A DNA stretch of 64,000 nucleotides from Gyrodactylus bullatarudis. Taxonomy: Eukaryota; Platyhelminthes; Monogenea; Gyrodactylidea; Gyrodactylidae. The stretch lies in the NCBI GenBank assembly GCA_012064415.1, contig SSNU01000124.1:1-64000 (forward strand), written 5' to 3'. Every line of letters begins with the position of its first letter. Within the stretch, counting starts at the first letter, position 1. Shown here piece after piece: positions 44,876 through 56,110 of the stretch. The notes beneath the pieces were generated by a model. The model was not told the DNA's origin. It saw only the letters and a list, made by a program, of their open reading frames with translations, and ran no database searches. The position numbers were made by a program, and so were the translations under genes.

Positions 44876-45130
44876 ACCTAGTTAATATGGAGATAAGAAC
44901 TTCTGGTTTTCATGAAATTCTCAATTTAGTCATCAAGAAATCGAATTTGATTTTTTTCCGAAAAGAAAAAATTGTGGCAAATTTTGAATCACGTAGTAGC
45001 CCGAGAATTCTAATTTTTGAACTTTGATTTGATATTTTTTGCTGATTTGACAGTGTGAGTGATCGAAAACTGATTTTTATGATCACAAGACCGACTACTA
45101 GCATAGAACTCCAGATTACTTTTTTATTTT
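44876..45130 (+). mobile_element. MITE family B, left half only (copy e)
   Basis: ACACCTAGTTAATATGGAGA opens the copy and CATCAAGAAATCGAATTTGA follows, as in copy a. Similarity fades after about 250 bp and no mirrored half exists, so the element is truncated. The minus-strand frame at 44910-45146 is a translation of this repeat and is not a gene. Confidence 0.6.
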
Positions 45131-47150
45131 TTTTCTCCACATCCAAAAAATCGTCTAAACTAAAAAGATGTTACATACAAAATTTTTGAGAATATTCCAC
45201 TCAGTATATTCTATTTGGATTTTTTTTAAACAATCCATTCTAAACATTAGAAATTTATTTGATGCATAAATGGTAAATTTTGTCTTTTTAGTTTATAGAT
45301 GGTTTACACTTGTAACATATTATATATTCTTACTCGTATCTTGTAGTTCTAAATGTTAACCCAAATATTAAAATATTATCAATACAATTCTAAAGATTAT
45401 TTTTTTTATTTGGATAAATTTTATCTCTTCTCAAAAGAATACTTCTTTCATTCAGCATAAAGAATGTAAACTCACAATTCCGATATTCTCCTGGAAATAT
45501 ATTTTTTGAATCCAGCATTGGAAAATGAAATTTCTCTAATTCGTCCCGCCACATGTTAGAGTATTGATTGCGAGTTAGTGTAGTTCCACTTATGAATCAC
45601 ATTTTCCTCTGCATAAGAAAATTTTGACGAAGACTAGTTCAAATTTATTACATCATTCAAAATTATATTTAGAGTTTTTAATAAACAATTTTTAATATCT
45701 ACTTATGAGTAGTTATTTAACTTTTGAAAAAATACCTTCTTCTTAAGACCTTAAGTTGAAAATAATTGTTTTTTGCCCTAAAAATACATCTTTATTAATC
45801 AGTAATCAATAATAATTCATTGGAAAAATACTAAAAAAGGTTTTTTCTGTTTCTTCTACGGATAATAATAATAAACTGTATCCGAAAAATTAGACAAATT
45901 GGGAATTAAAAAAATAAAACTTCTATTACGTTTCATATTCATTTCTGAAAGAGAATTAATTTTATTATTTTCTAACGAAAATAAAGTAATATTGATTGAT
46001 AATTCTTGGTATAATAGTTTAATTGGAAATCATTGATTTCTAACCATATGAGATCCTGGTCAAACTGCATGTATCAAGATAAACTAAATGTAATTTTGAT
46101 TTTTCTTTTCAAGAATTGCAAGGAAAAAGATTAAATTAGAATTTTTCTCACGTTATTCTAGTATTTCTATTTTTTTTTGATTCAATAAATTAAATTGCAG
46201 AAACTTGTTTTTATTTAGATATGAATCATTTATTTACGACTTCAAAAAATTAATATGCCCTCGGGATTATTTAGTCAGCATAGCTGCTACAGTACAAAAT
46301 ACCCTAATATATCCAAAAATACTCTCTAATGAAGATGCAACTTTGAAGATTTATGAAAATTAACTCCGTGCTAGAATGCAATTTCAAATTATTAAATTAA
46401 CAGTTAAATTATTGCTCTGTTTCAAATTACTAAAGTGTATAGTTATATTGAAAAGATAGCCTCCAGAGATTGATAATAATAGCTATTTTTTATAGAGAAT
46501 TTATTGTAGACCAAATCAGATCTTAATAATTTCAGGTTAATCATTATTTCCCCTTAAAAACAATGACGATCGTAGGAGGTTTTCCTCTCAACCATCTTTC
46601 CCTTGGCATCACAGACCAAGAGTTTGTTTCCCCTAAGCAAAAAAAGATATGAGGGAAGCATATCTTTATAAAAACTAGATAATTCTCAAGGTCAAAGGAC
46701 TCTTGCTTATCCGAATTCTAATAACAAATTTTAAAGGTCATAATTAAATTCTCATTTAAACCCATATATTGGGCCAGTGTCTGGTCCGAAAAGAACCGAC
46801 AAAAATAAAGTTTAATTGCTAATTAGTAATTATCAATAAAAAATTCTCTCAGTTCCAGCTTAAATTTCAGTCAGCTACCTATCGACATACTTTGGCATTA
46901 TATGGGATCATATGTTAGCAAAGCGGTATGTATATATTTTTCACGATTAAATTTTTTTAGCAAATTTTCATTTGATAAAAACGTACTCTTTTTCAAGTTC
47001 ACTACAAAATATTCTTCTAATAGTTGGCATTTCATTGAAATTTCACGAAAATTATATTTCTATTTTTTGATGCTTACGATTTCTTCTTTTTTCTAGAGAT
47101 AAAAATTTATTCAGACAATAGACCTACTATCTAAGAGTGGTCACAGGTAA
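45131..47150. other. Long stretch without a confident gene
   Basis: Mostly AT-rich and featureless. On the minus strand at 46640-46562 a frame reads GNKLLVCDAKGKMVERKTSY after a pyrimidine-rich TTTTTTTGCTTAG. It could be an exon of a host or transposon gene, but no partner exon was found. Confidence 0.3.
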
Positions 47151-47151
47151 T

Positions 47152-47350
47152 TACTATATCTATATGAAATCCAACTTGTTGGAGATTGTCTTCTCACACC
47201 TAGATGTTAGAATTCGTATAATCAAGTGTCAATAAGAGAGTCAAATAATATTCAACTCACCGTGACAGACGCGTATTATTTATAATTCCTCTTATTGACA
47301 TTTGATTATCTGAACTCTAACATCAAAGTTAGATTCATTCGAATATAGTT
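47152..47350. mobile_element. Small foldback element
   Basis: The segment TGTTAGAATTCGTATAATCA plus AGTGTCAATAAGAG (47206-47240) is mirrored at 47287-47325 (CTCTTATTGACA, CTGAACTCTAACA). Weaker matching continues outward to the ACTATATCTATATG and CGAATATAGTT tips. One arm has an extra piece of about 20 bp. No coding. Confidence 0.55.
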
Positions 47351-47407
47351 ATAACATGTGGCCCCACTTCGCTAGTAGGTTTTTTGTCTAAAAATATTTT
47401 AAATTCT

Positions 47408-47448
47408 TTAATAATAATAACAATTTTTAATAATAATAATAATAATAA
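47408..47448. repeat. (TAA)n microsatellite at a transposon insertion site
   Basis: Repeated AAT/TAA units run up to the left end of the element at 47449, and AATTAATAATAATAAC follows its right end. The element seems to have landed in a TAA-rich tract, which hides any target-site duplication. Confidence 0.6.
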
Positions 47449-48834
47449 CACGGGTGGTGGGGGGGGGTCAGGATATTTAATTCAGCCAAGATTTTTCTGA
47501 TCCAAAATTTTACGCTGATCACGAATCTGACCTTAAAATAGTGCTGGAGCACCCACGAGCTGAGATATTGGCCAAAACACAAATTTGCACAAAATATCAC
47601 TATCACTTCAATAATTTCATTTTTTTCCGGTAATGAACCTTAATATGAAACAGAAGTCACACTTTCGGATAGAAGACAAAATGAGGAATCTGACGGTTAC
47701 CAAATTATGGGTATACAAGAGGTTCATGTCTCTGATTAAAGCGGGAAAAAAAATTTTGCGAAAAAAAATTAAAAAATAACGGTATTTTTTTGTGTCAAAA
47801 TCTAAATAACTCGGTAACGAAAAAAGATAGTTCCAATATTTTTTGACAATCTCGTAGAAAATTTTATGTTCTACAAATTTCAATCTGTATCCCAACGCTC
47901 GAAACATGGTGGAAGAACTTTTAGTATCATTTTCTGAGCTTGGATGTCTTATGAACTTAAAATTACATTTTCTTAGGTATTATTACGATTTTTTTCACAA
48001 TGTACCTCTAGGTACTATATCTGACGAGCAAGGAGAGAAAATGCATCAGATGATGAAATTTATCGAAGAAAGATATTCTAGAACAAACATTGAGCACTGT
48101 TTAACGGACTATTGCTGGCTCTTTGAAACATCCCTCCATTGATCTCTGAAAATTTGCAAAAACTGAAGTTATCCAAAAAAAAATTTATTTATTCTCATCC
48201 ATTAAACACTGAAAAAACCAACTTCGAAAATCTGTACATAATAAAATATCTGTTTCTAATTTAATCAATCGTGATTTATTTATGTGCAATAAATAAACCA
48301 ATCAGGAAAGAGCAAGGATAAGAATATCAAAAAATGGTAAGTTGATATTAGCCAATAACTTCTGAAATTGAAACAATCTGAAAAAGTATACAGATTGAAA
48401 TTTGTAGAACATAAAATTTTCTACGAGATTGTCAAAAAATATTGGAACTATCTTTTTTCGTTACCGAGTTATTTAGATTTTGACACAAAAAAATACCGTT
48501 ATTTTTTAATTTTTTTTCGCAAAATTTTTTTTCCCGCTTTAATCAGAGACATGAACCTCTTGTATACCCATAATTTGGTAACCGTCAGATTCCTCATTTT
48601 GTCTTCTATCCGAAAGTGTGACTTCTGTTTCATATTAAGGTTCATTACCGGAAAAAAATGAAATTATTGAAGTGATAGTGATATTTTGTGCAAATTTGTG
48701 TTTTGGCCAATATCTCAGCTCGTGGGTGCTCTAGCACTATTTTAAGGTCAGATTCGTGATCAGCGTAAAATTTTGGATCAGAAAAATCTTGGCTGAATTA
48801 AATATCCTAAAATTTTTTTTTTTCACCACCCGTG
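47449..48834. mobile_element. DNA transposon with about 445-bp near-identical inverted arms
   Basis: The left arm 47449-47891 starts CACGGGTGGTGG, and the right arm 48388-48834 ends CCACCCGTG. The arms match almost base for base: I see a single substitution in the GCACCCACGAGC region and a difference in the homopolymer next to the tip. The two 96-97 codon frames (47617-47907 minus, 48368-48661 plus) are translations of the same arm and I do not treat them as genes. The loop keeps a coding piece typical of arthropod transposon proteins. Arms this similar imply recent transposition or gene conversion. Confidence 0.85.
47906..48142 (+). pseudogene. Transposon protein fragment (SDEQGE / DYCW type) in the loop
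   Basis: The frame reads MVEELLVSFSELGCLMNLKL, then HFLRYYYDFF, ISDEQGEKMHQ, ERYSRTN and LTDYCWLFETS, ending TGA at 48142. I recall the order L-G-x-x-M-x-L-K-x-H-F-L ... D-F-F ... S-D-E-Q-G-E-x-x-H-Q ... R-Y ... D-Y-C-W from many hypothetical proteins in arthropod genomes that behave as transposon proteins, but I cannot name the superfamily. The surrounding arms support a transposon origin. In-frame sequence upstream of the ATG (NLYPNARN) also fits the family, so this is an internal exon-like remnant. Confidence 0.6.
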
Positions 48835-50420
48835 TAATTAATAATAATAACATTTTTCAAAGTTTTCTCGGTAATTGATTCAAAAGGTACAAATTCACTG
48901 ATTTAAGGAAAAAATTATCAATTCCAAAATTTATCGAAAGTAGCTGTATGAATAAATCATTGAGCTTAGTGTTCAATCTTCTATCCGAAAAGCTTACAAA
49001 TCTGAATTTTCTCTAAAAGATGAAAAATTATAATTGTTTTTTGTTCATTCCAGATTCAATAAATTTAAATCGTGAGCAAAATAATCTATATACTTACTTC
49101 TTGATTGCTTCACTAAAGAGGAAATTTCGAAATCAAAATTCGTATTTCTAGGAGTTTTCTTTATTTATTTCTATCAGGATATTTTAGAATATTCAGGTTA
49201 TAAAAAGTCTGCCATCAACTTAACAACGTGAATGAAAAATTATATTTTGGTAGATAAAACTTTACCATTCATTCTTCAAGCTATAATGAAATTACTTTTT
49301 AACATTTTTATTAATGAAAATGATAAAAATAAATGGTGAAAGTAGATAGCATGATCTGGATTCCTACATATTCGATAAAAAAATCGAAATTTCTGTAAAA
49401 ATCCTACATTTATATCGATTAGCTATAAATTTGTTCGCGTGAATATTGTAACTAGTTACTTAATTCGTGGTTTCCCTGGGTATTAAAACTCATGAGTTTC
49501 GAATATCCCGAATGAGGATTGAAACTGGACTTAATTTTCATTATCAATACATTGATTATGAATAAGAATACACTAAATAATCCTAACCCGACTAAATTTT
49601 CTCGCTACTTTAGAATTACACTACCTCATGTAACTATAGACTATGTGAAACTGAAAGTATTAAAGTAAAAAATTAGAGTTACTAAGATTAGAGATAGACC
49701 AAGAATAATGAATTTTAGAATCCTATGCTCGAATTGACTTACCTATTTCTTTCCGATCTATGAAAACATTATCAATATGTTTCAGACATAATTTTATTTC
49801 TCGAATTATTTTTCAAATATCTCACTGGACTGTCGATCTTTCAAAATATTTTTCAATAAAAATAATAATTCTAATGAATTTTACAAAATTGAATAAAAAA
49901 GTAAATTTCGAGCTTGAGTTCAATCTGGATATTACATGATGAATTCAGTATTACAATGTTAGTTTATAGATCGATTTGAATAAATAGATCAATTTGAATT
50001 TCTTACAAATTATTTTCCAATCTATTATTTATAATTTTTACAATGTGACCAAATGCGATAAACCAAGGTAATTCTAGTTCATTGTAGCTCAATATGTGTT
50101 GCATGTCTTACTTCGAAATTATCTCACTGGAAATAGACATAAATGTAATAGGTTCAAGCTTTACGCCCTTACTCCTTCTGCCTCAATCTAAATTTTGATA
50201 AGTTTTTGATTAAAAAAATATAGATTCTTTTATCTTTTAATTTAAAGAAGAATAAAAAGACTTGATTTACAATCTTTTGTACTCTCTGAAAATTTTAAAA
50301 AATAATTACAATGTGTAATTTATAATTTATATTAAAAAAAACAATTTTAACCAGCGTCAGACTAGAATAGAAAAGTTGAAAGTTTATAAAACAGATAATC
50401 TGATTCATGGTAGAATTTTC
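48835..50420. other. Long stretch without recognisable genes
   Basis: AT-rich sequence. No coding, array or foldback signal was recognised. Confidence 0.4.
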
Positions 50421-50466
50421 TACAAATTAAAATTTGGAATTATTCTTTCATCCTTCAAAACTAATC

Positions 50467-50855
50467 TGCTATTTAAGTTCAAAGTTTCAAACTTTGGAAA
50501 AAAACCAAAAATCTTCCGGATTTTCAATGGGAAACTAGTTTTCTTTTTTCAAATATTTCAACACATTTAATAGAAATAATTCGTAAAATATTCATTCACA
50601 AGATTCAGGATCATAATTCCAGCTATACTGTTCTGTTTACAGCGCAAAATCAACATTTGTTACACATGTGGATTATTCCATTGAAATTTATTTTATCGTG
50701 AAACTTTTACCATATCAATATTTTGAGAGATTCCGCATCTTCGGGCTATTCACGGCACATGGAACATGACGTTATCTGGTAGAAAATCCAGCTTAAAGTT
50801 CAAGATTTTTAGTTATTTTTGAAACTTTGAACTCAAATAGCAGATTTCTACATTA
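50467..50855. repeat. Imperfect inverted repeat
   Basis: AATCTGCTATTTAAGTTCAA and AGTTTCAAACTTTGG (about 50461-50500) recur inverted near 50800-50855 (AACTTTGAACTCAAATAGCA). The arms are about 55 bp and imperfect. The 64-codon frame at 50376-50570 overlaps the left arm and is not called. Confidence 0.4.
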
Positions 50856-51219
50856 ACAATTTTCACAATATATTTAGGGTATATCTGTTACGTGTAATGT
50901 AGAAACTAAAAAACAGTGTATACACTGCTCGTTTGTATGAACAATGTAGAAACTGAAATTCTACATTGCATGTTTTTTTATTTTATATTTGTAGTGAATA
51001 GACTCATAGATGAAGGACAATATGACAATAATCCATCACAGAAAGTACAATCCAAAAATAGTTTACAAATATTATAAATTATCCATAAATGTGAAATATT
51101 AAAACAAAATTAAGATTGTACAATTGAAAACTAAGTGATAGAGATTGTTTATATTTGTCAATAAAATAGAATTCCTTACGAGACCATTCTAGTTATAAAC
51201 GTGATAAAAACTACTAATT

Positions 51220-52839
51220 ATGGCAGAAGATGATGAATTCATTAAAGAACTGTTCAACGAGGAACATAAAGAATCTAATTGTGGCAATAAGATAAAACAT
51301 GGTGACCATGAAAATGAATCAAAAGCCACAAGACAAAATCAAAAGATAATCGTCAACGCCGCTACGTGGGACAACGTACCAAAGATTTACGATAGTATAC
51401 CAGAGTGGCAAGAAATGACAAAGTCATTTTGGCGTTTAAGAGGCATAGACGACGATGAAATAAGAAAAGATCTTATGATGACGGCAATTTATCAATCTAA
51501 ATGCTCAGAGATCTAAATGCCTAAGATTAAAGACTACTTCCAACAAGCTAAAGATAAGAAGATGTCCGCCGAACAAATCATTGACTATATTACTGCAAAA
51601 GCATCGAAAACCAATTCAAAGAGATTTGAAGAAATATTAGACTCTTCATCAAAAATAGAAGAGCCTCTTCATAGACTCATTAAAATTAAAGAATGTTGCA
51701 CGAATGAAAGCTTAAGGAAAGCACTCTCTACAAAAACATTGGATCTCAGTGATTATGCAGCCATAATTCCGTATATTGAAAAGAAATCAAGTGACGAACT
51801 AGCAGAAATGGTTCAAAAAATCCATGAGTTTCGTCCTAAAGTTCAAGAAATAAACTTCGTCTCAAAAGCTAAAAAGGCCAGAGAAGAGAAGGAAGTAATC
51901 GAATTCACAATAAAAGGCAGAACAATGAAATTTTTTCCTACCCATTACAAATTTGGACCTCTGGCAAAGTTCTGTTCAAACGAAACAAAGTGCCAGTTTA
52001 AAAAAGAAGAAGTAAATAAAGTAAGCAATGATAACACGAAACATAGACTAGCATTCAGATGTGAAAATTCAAATAAGTTATTTTTAATTGACACTGGATC
52101 TAATGTATCTATTATAGATGAACCCGCCTCCAAAATGGCTCCAAGAGGACAGCTAAAAGGCGCCGGGGGAAAGCTAATACCATACAACAAGAAGCAAGAA
52201 ATAAATTTAAAGTTAAATAAAAATATTTTTATACACGAATTCATATTTGCTCCTGTTGGTTTCAATTGCGTTGGCATAGAATTTTTGAGAAAACACGAGC
52301 TTATATTAGATTCAATTAATCAAAATCTCGTAAACAAAAAACATGAAAAAGTTAAAAAATGTTTAATTTACGAAGATGAAAATTATCAATGTTACTCAAT
52401 AGTAAAGGAGGATGAGATTCTAAATGAGTTAATAAAAAATTACAAACAAGAAGAAAAACACCAATTTATTGAAGGCATAGAACATAGGATAGACGTAAAA
52501 GGAAATCCGTGTCACGCTGCCGTAAGAAGAATTCATCCATCAATGGTAGACAAAGTAAAAGAGAAAATCTACCAATTAGTGAATGAAGGCATCATGCAGG
52601 AATCAAATTCGGAATGGGCAAGCGCAATAACCCTACCGGCGGATTCTATAAAGAAAGGAAAGGTTAGAATATGTGATAATAGAGAATTAAATAAAATCAC
52701 TGTAAAGAACACGTACCCTATTCCTAATATAAATGATGTCATAATAAAATTCTGCAACAAAAAATACTTCTCAAAGATCGACTGCAAAAATGCCTTTCAT
52801 CAAATAAAAGTTGCAGAAAAAGAGAAAAAACCTGCATAG
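51220..52839 (+). pseudogene. Ty3/gypsy-type retrotransposon: gag, protease and start of RT
   Basis: One frame with an in-frame TAA at 51514-51516 runs from the ATG at 51220 (MAEDDEFIKELFNEE). The gag-like part is charged and helical and ends in a cysteine-poor segment (FPTHYKFGPLAKFCSNETKC) that takes the place of a zinc knuckle. The protease active site is LFLIDTGSNVSIID (Asp near residue 192 of the second frame), followed by the flap-like GAGGKLIPY and NCVGIEFLRKH. RT follows with RICDNRELNKI and SKIDCKNAFHQIKV (motif A, catalytic Asp). The frame breaks in an A-run at about 52830. No LTRs are present. Confidence 0.88.
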
Positions 52840-53456
52840 TAACCCCATTTGGTGGATTTCAATATATCGGTATGCCTTACGGACTGTGTAATGCAAGCGC
52901 AACATGGCAAACCTTTATAGATTGTTTATTCAGAAAAAATCCAAATTTGATTGCATACGTTGATGATATACTGAAAGCCAGCGAGAACTGGAACGAGCAT
53001 AAAGAACATGTTGATGAAGTATTAAAAATGTTAGCTGAAAACAAAGTAAAAATCAGCAAAGAAAAATGTGAAATGGGAAAAACAAAAATAGAATTCCTTG
53101 GACACGTAATAAGTAAAAATGGTATAGAGACCAACTACGAAAAAATAGAGGCCATAGAAAAATACCCTGAGCCCAAATCAAAAAAAGAGGTACAAAGGTT
53201 TCTCGGGATGTGTAATTTCTATAGAAAATTTATAAAAAACGCCGCTTCTATAGAAACTAGACTACGAACAGCCATTGCACAAATTAAAGAAAAAGATGGA
53301 AAAATAACATTGAATGAAACGCAAAAAGCAGCATTTAATGAATTCAAAACTAAACTTAAGGAAAACGTAGTATTGAAATACCCAGATCCAACATTACCAT
53401 TGGAAATCTGTGCAGACGCATCCTACGAAGGGATAGGAGCCGTACTACAACTATAA
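52840..53456 (+). pseudogene. Ty3/gypsy reverse transcriptase (continued) and RNase H start
   Basis: The frame shifts by one base from the upstream part and reads TPFGGFQYIGMPYGLCNASA (RT motif B), LIAYVDDILKAS (motif C, YVDD), IEFLGHVIS, RFLGMCNFYRKFI and AFNEFKTKL. It ends in ICADASYEGIGAVLQL at a stop, where RNase H begins with its first Asp. This order is diagnostic of Ty3/gypsy. Almost the entire RNase H domain is missing. Confidence 0.88.
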
Positions 53457-53736
53457 ATGTGAATGGATAAAAATAGAAAACAACAAAAAGAGCCATAATA
53501 TTTTTTGTCAAATTAATGATAATGGTCCCCGCCCGATAATTCCAAAATCATTAATAACAGAGATATTTGAGAAAAGCCATAATCCTACTCACATGGGTAT
53601 AAATGCAACCCGAAAGTTCAACGAGGAACATAAAAAATCTAATTGTGGCAATAAGATAAAACATATTCAAGTCTGCCCATTGTGTATCAAATATTTTATA
53701 AAATTTATTCTCAACACTTTTCTCAAAGAAAGGTAA
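53457..53736 (+). pseudogene. Integrase zinc-binding remnant carrying an inserted gag segment
   Basis: After the RT stop the frame reads NIFCQINDNGPRPIIP, SHNPTHMGINATRK, then NEEHKKSNCGNKIKH, then IQVCPLCIKYF and stops at 53734. H-x3-H and C-x2-C are the zinc-binding residues of a retroviral-type integrase N-terminus. The stretch between them is not integrase: its 48 bp (53617-53664) repeat 51254-51301 at the start of gag with one or two differences. The catalytic core is absent. Confidence 0.75.
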
Positions 53737-54215
53737 AATTTCTGGTTTAGATCAGGTTTTCTAACAAAAGAAAATTCTTCTCAAATCCAAATTTTTTAAA
53801 TTCAGCATGGAAAATATTGTATGTGAGCAAAATATAATCATTGCAGTTTATTATGTTTTTTTTGGTCCCCCGTAAATCAGAGTATTACATGAATTATAAC
53901 ACACTTGACTGAATTCCATATCTTGTTTACATTGTCTCTACATTTTTCATGCAAACGAGCAGTGTATAAACTGAGCGAACAGATAAATTTATATTAGAGA
54001 TGTCTTTAGTAATTTGGTTAAGATAGAGGAGTTTGGTTATTTTCAATTCATTTGGTTATTTTTTTTAAATTCTCTAATTTCGGACTGACTCAATTTCGTT
54101 TTCCCTATATATTTCATCAAAATATATTAATCTAAAAAAATTTATTCTCGGATCAGGAAGAAATCAATACAAAAAAAACCTTAGGTCTTGATTGAAATTT
54201 TCATTGTAGTCATTT

Positions 54216-54271
54216 TTGGGGTTATTTTTGGAAAAAAAATTTTCATGAGGTGATTTTTGGAATTAACTCAA
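54216..54271. repeat. Solo MULE terminus
   Basis: GGGTTATTTTTGGAAAAAAA followed by GAGGTGATTTTTGGAATTAA matches the right end of the MULE derivative at 11743-11791. No left end was found. Confidence 0.6.
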
Positions 54272-54289
54272 TGTTTTTTCTCACTTTGA

Positions 54290-54769
54290 GTACCTACTGT
54301 TCTCATCGATTTACGTACTCAGATGAAAGTGAGCGTAACTTTTAAATATGAAAATCAGTCTAGGTTATAGTAATGTTTATTTTCGTATAATCAGACATCA
54401 AAGAAAAAAGAAATTCTCAATAGTGAATGATTGATGCGTAAACTCTAATAAAGCTAACAATATCTTAATTTTCATTTCTTCAATATTTTTTCCCAAACGT
54501 CGTGCTTTGTTTTTGCTAAATAAGATAGCCATTAATGTAATAAAAGTATTACCAAACAATCATGAACCAAAGAATAAAAAGTTCAATTTTAAGTAGTCAG
54601 ATTGTTTTTCACTGTTGAATGCCTAAAAATTATCTTTCGAGTCGATTATTTTGCCAACTAAAAATCAATCTTTTCTTGTGTTATTGAATAGTTTGTAAGA
54701 CTAAGAGTTTTATTAATGAAGATTTAGTTAATAGAGCTAAAATCATATCTAAAAATATATATATACAGT
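54290..54769. other. Stretch without recognisable genes
   Basis: AT-rich sequence with no repeat or coding signal noticed. Confidence 0.4.
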
Positions 54770-54775
54770 TATCTA

Positions 54776-55495
54776 TTACAGTTGAATAAGTGAATTAGGG
54801 AATATCAAAACTCTTAATCATGATAAACCGTCAGTTTTTAGTTAACAAAATTTGTGAATTTTCATTAGTCTAACTGAAAATTACCTGAAATTATACAAAA
54901 AGCATTATTTGTATATTCGATCTATCATTTATGTACACTAGGGACTTTTCTTTTAATTCAGAGCATAAGATTGAAAGAAGTCTGGGGGTATTTTTAGTAG
55001 TAGTATAATAATCAATAGAATAAAATCAAACTTTCAAAATTTTTAAATCTGATTTTCAATTTCAAGAATATTATAAAAGTTACTTTCTGCAAATTCTATT
55101 AGAAAACATGGTATAGAAATGATCAGCAGAGAAACCTCTTTCGAAATGTATTACTTTTATTGAAAATGAATTTTCAGTCTATAATTTGGGTAAATATATC
55201 TGCTTACAAGTAGTCACGATTTACAAAATATATTTTTTAAGAGTAGAAATTAGGGAGATAAATATTACACAGTTATTAAAGAGGGAGTACCGAAGTAATA
55301 TTATTAACTAGCTTTATTGATAATAACAATAATAATCATACTAAAAATTATTATTATTGATAAAAGCTTTGTTGTGTATAATTTCAGAGAGTTTTCAAAT
55401 AGACTAATAATTTAATTCATTACTCCACTCACGGCTTATCAGGATTTACTAGGAGGTTTTGATATTCCCTAATTCATTACTTTTACTGTAACACT
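54776..55495. mobile_element. MITE family F
   Basis: The left arm (TTACAGTTGAATAAGTGAAT, TAGGGAATATCAAAACT, GTCAGTTTTTAG, CATTAGTCTA) is mirrored on the right (AGGTTTTGATATTCCCTAAT, ACTTTTACTGTAA to 55495). The arms are about 120 bp at roughly 75-80% identity. The loop is AT-rich and noncoding. A solo left arm occurs at 36653. Confidence 0.65.
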
Positions 55496-56110
55496 TATAC
55501 GCCTTTCATTATTTTAATAATATGTTTGTATATTGAATTCGATTGAATTGCTTACATTCTTTCAATTGTGCTATTTATAGTACTCAGGTCACATAATTGC
55601 CATTTTGAATGCTTCTACAGAATTCTTCGAAATTTTCAGACTTAGTATATTAACGTCGTAAGTTAATTTTTCCAATATCGATAGAAAGATTTTTTTTGAC
55701 TAACTCCGTATGAGTATCACTGCATGTATGAAAAAAGTTTAATATCTCAGTAACAAATTAACTAGATTACTGATTTATAATTTACTCAAGATTAACTACA
55801 TTTTATTTGATAATCAAGTTTACCTAGCTAATCAAATTGTCTTCTCAGTTCATCAGTCGACCTTATTATTGGTTTAACAGAAATTTCCAGGGACAATGCT
55901 GATAACAAAATGAATACAACGATTTTCAGAAATTATCTCGTGGAAATTTGTACAGGATTCCTCCAAAGAAGGCAACTTTGAATCTTCACCTTGGATTTAA
56001 AGTACTAAACATTACACCATGCATAGAAGGTTTTTTGAAGTTCATGCTTAAAATCTTTCTACACAAATTAGAAAATAAAACTCTAGAGAAAGAGGACTAC
56101 GAAAGAGAAA
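55496..56110. other. Stretch without recognisable genes
   Basis: AT-rich sequence. Parts near 55980-56110 may belong to the decayed transposase that follows. Confidence 0.35.

Larger units (their letters stand above)
50893..53990. repeat. Inverted repeat flanking the Ty3/gypsy body
   Basis: About 50913-50950 (CAGTGTATACACTGCTCGTT, TGTATGAACAATGTAGAAAC) is mirrored at about 53937-53978 (CATGCAAACGAGCAGTGTAT). Flanking it, ATATCTGTT appears on the outer side of the left arm and in reverse on the right. The retroelement body lies wholly between. No direct LTRs were found, so the gypsy body either inserted in a foldback element and lost its LTRs or was captured by one. Confidence 0.6.

Noticed and set aside
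46562..46640. tRNA-like or structured RNA from GAGGTTTTCCTCTCAACC
   Set aside because: A small hairpin is possible, but no cloverleaf or T-loop consensus is present.
47617..47907. 96-codon frame, repeated exactly at 48368-48661 on the other strand
   Set aside because: The identical translations come from the two arms of one inverted repeat. The peptide is F, Y, I, R rich with no domain, so it is not evidence for a duplicated gene.
51945..52277. 110-codon minus-strand frame
   Set aside because: It is the antisense shadow of the Ty3/gypsy gag-pol frame.
50893..53990. Inverted flanking matches interpreted as LTRs
   Set aside because: LTRs are direct repeats. These are inverted, too short, and lack TG...CA ends.
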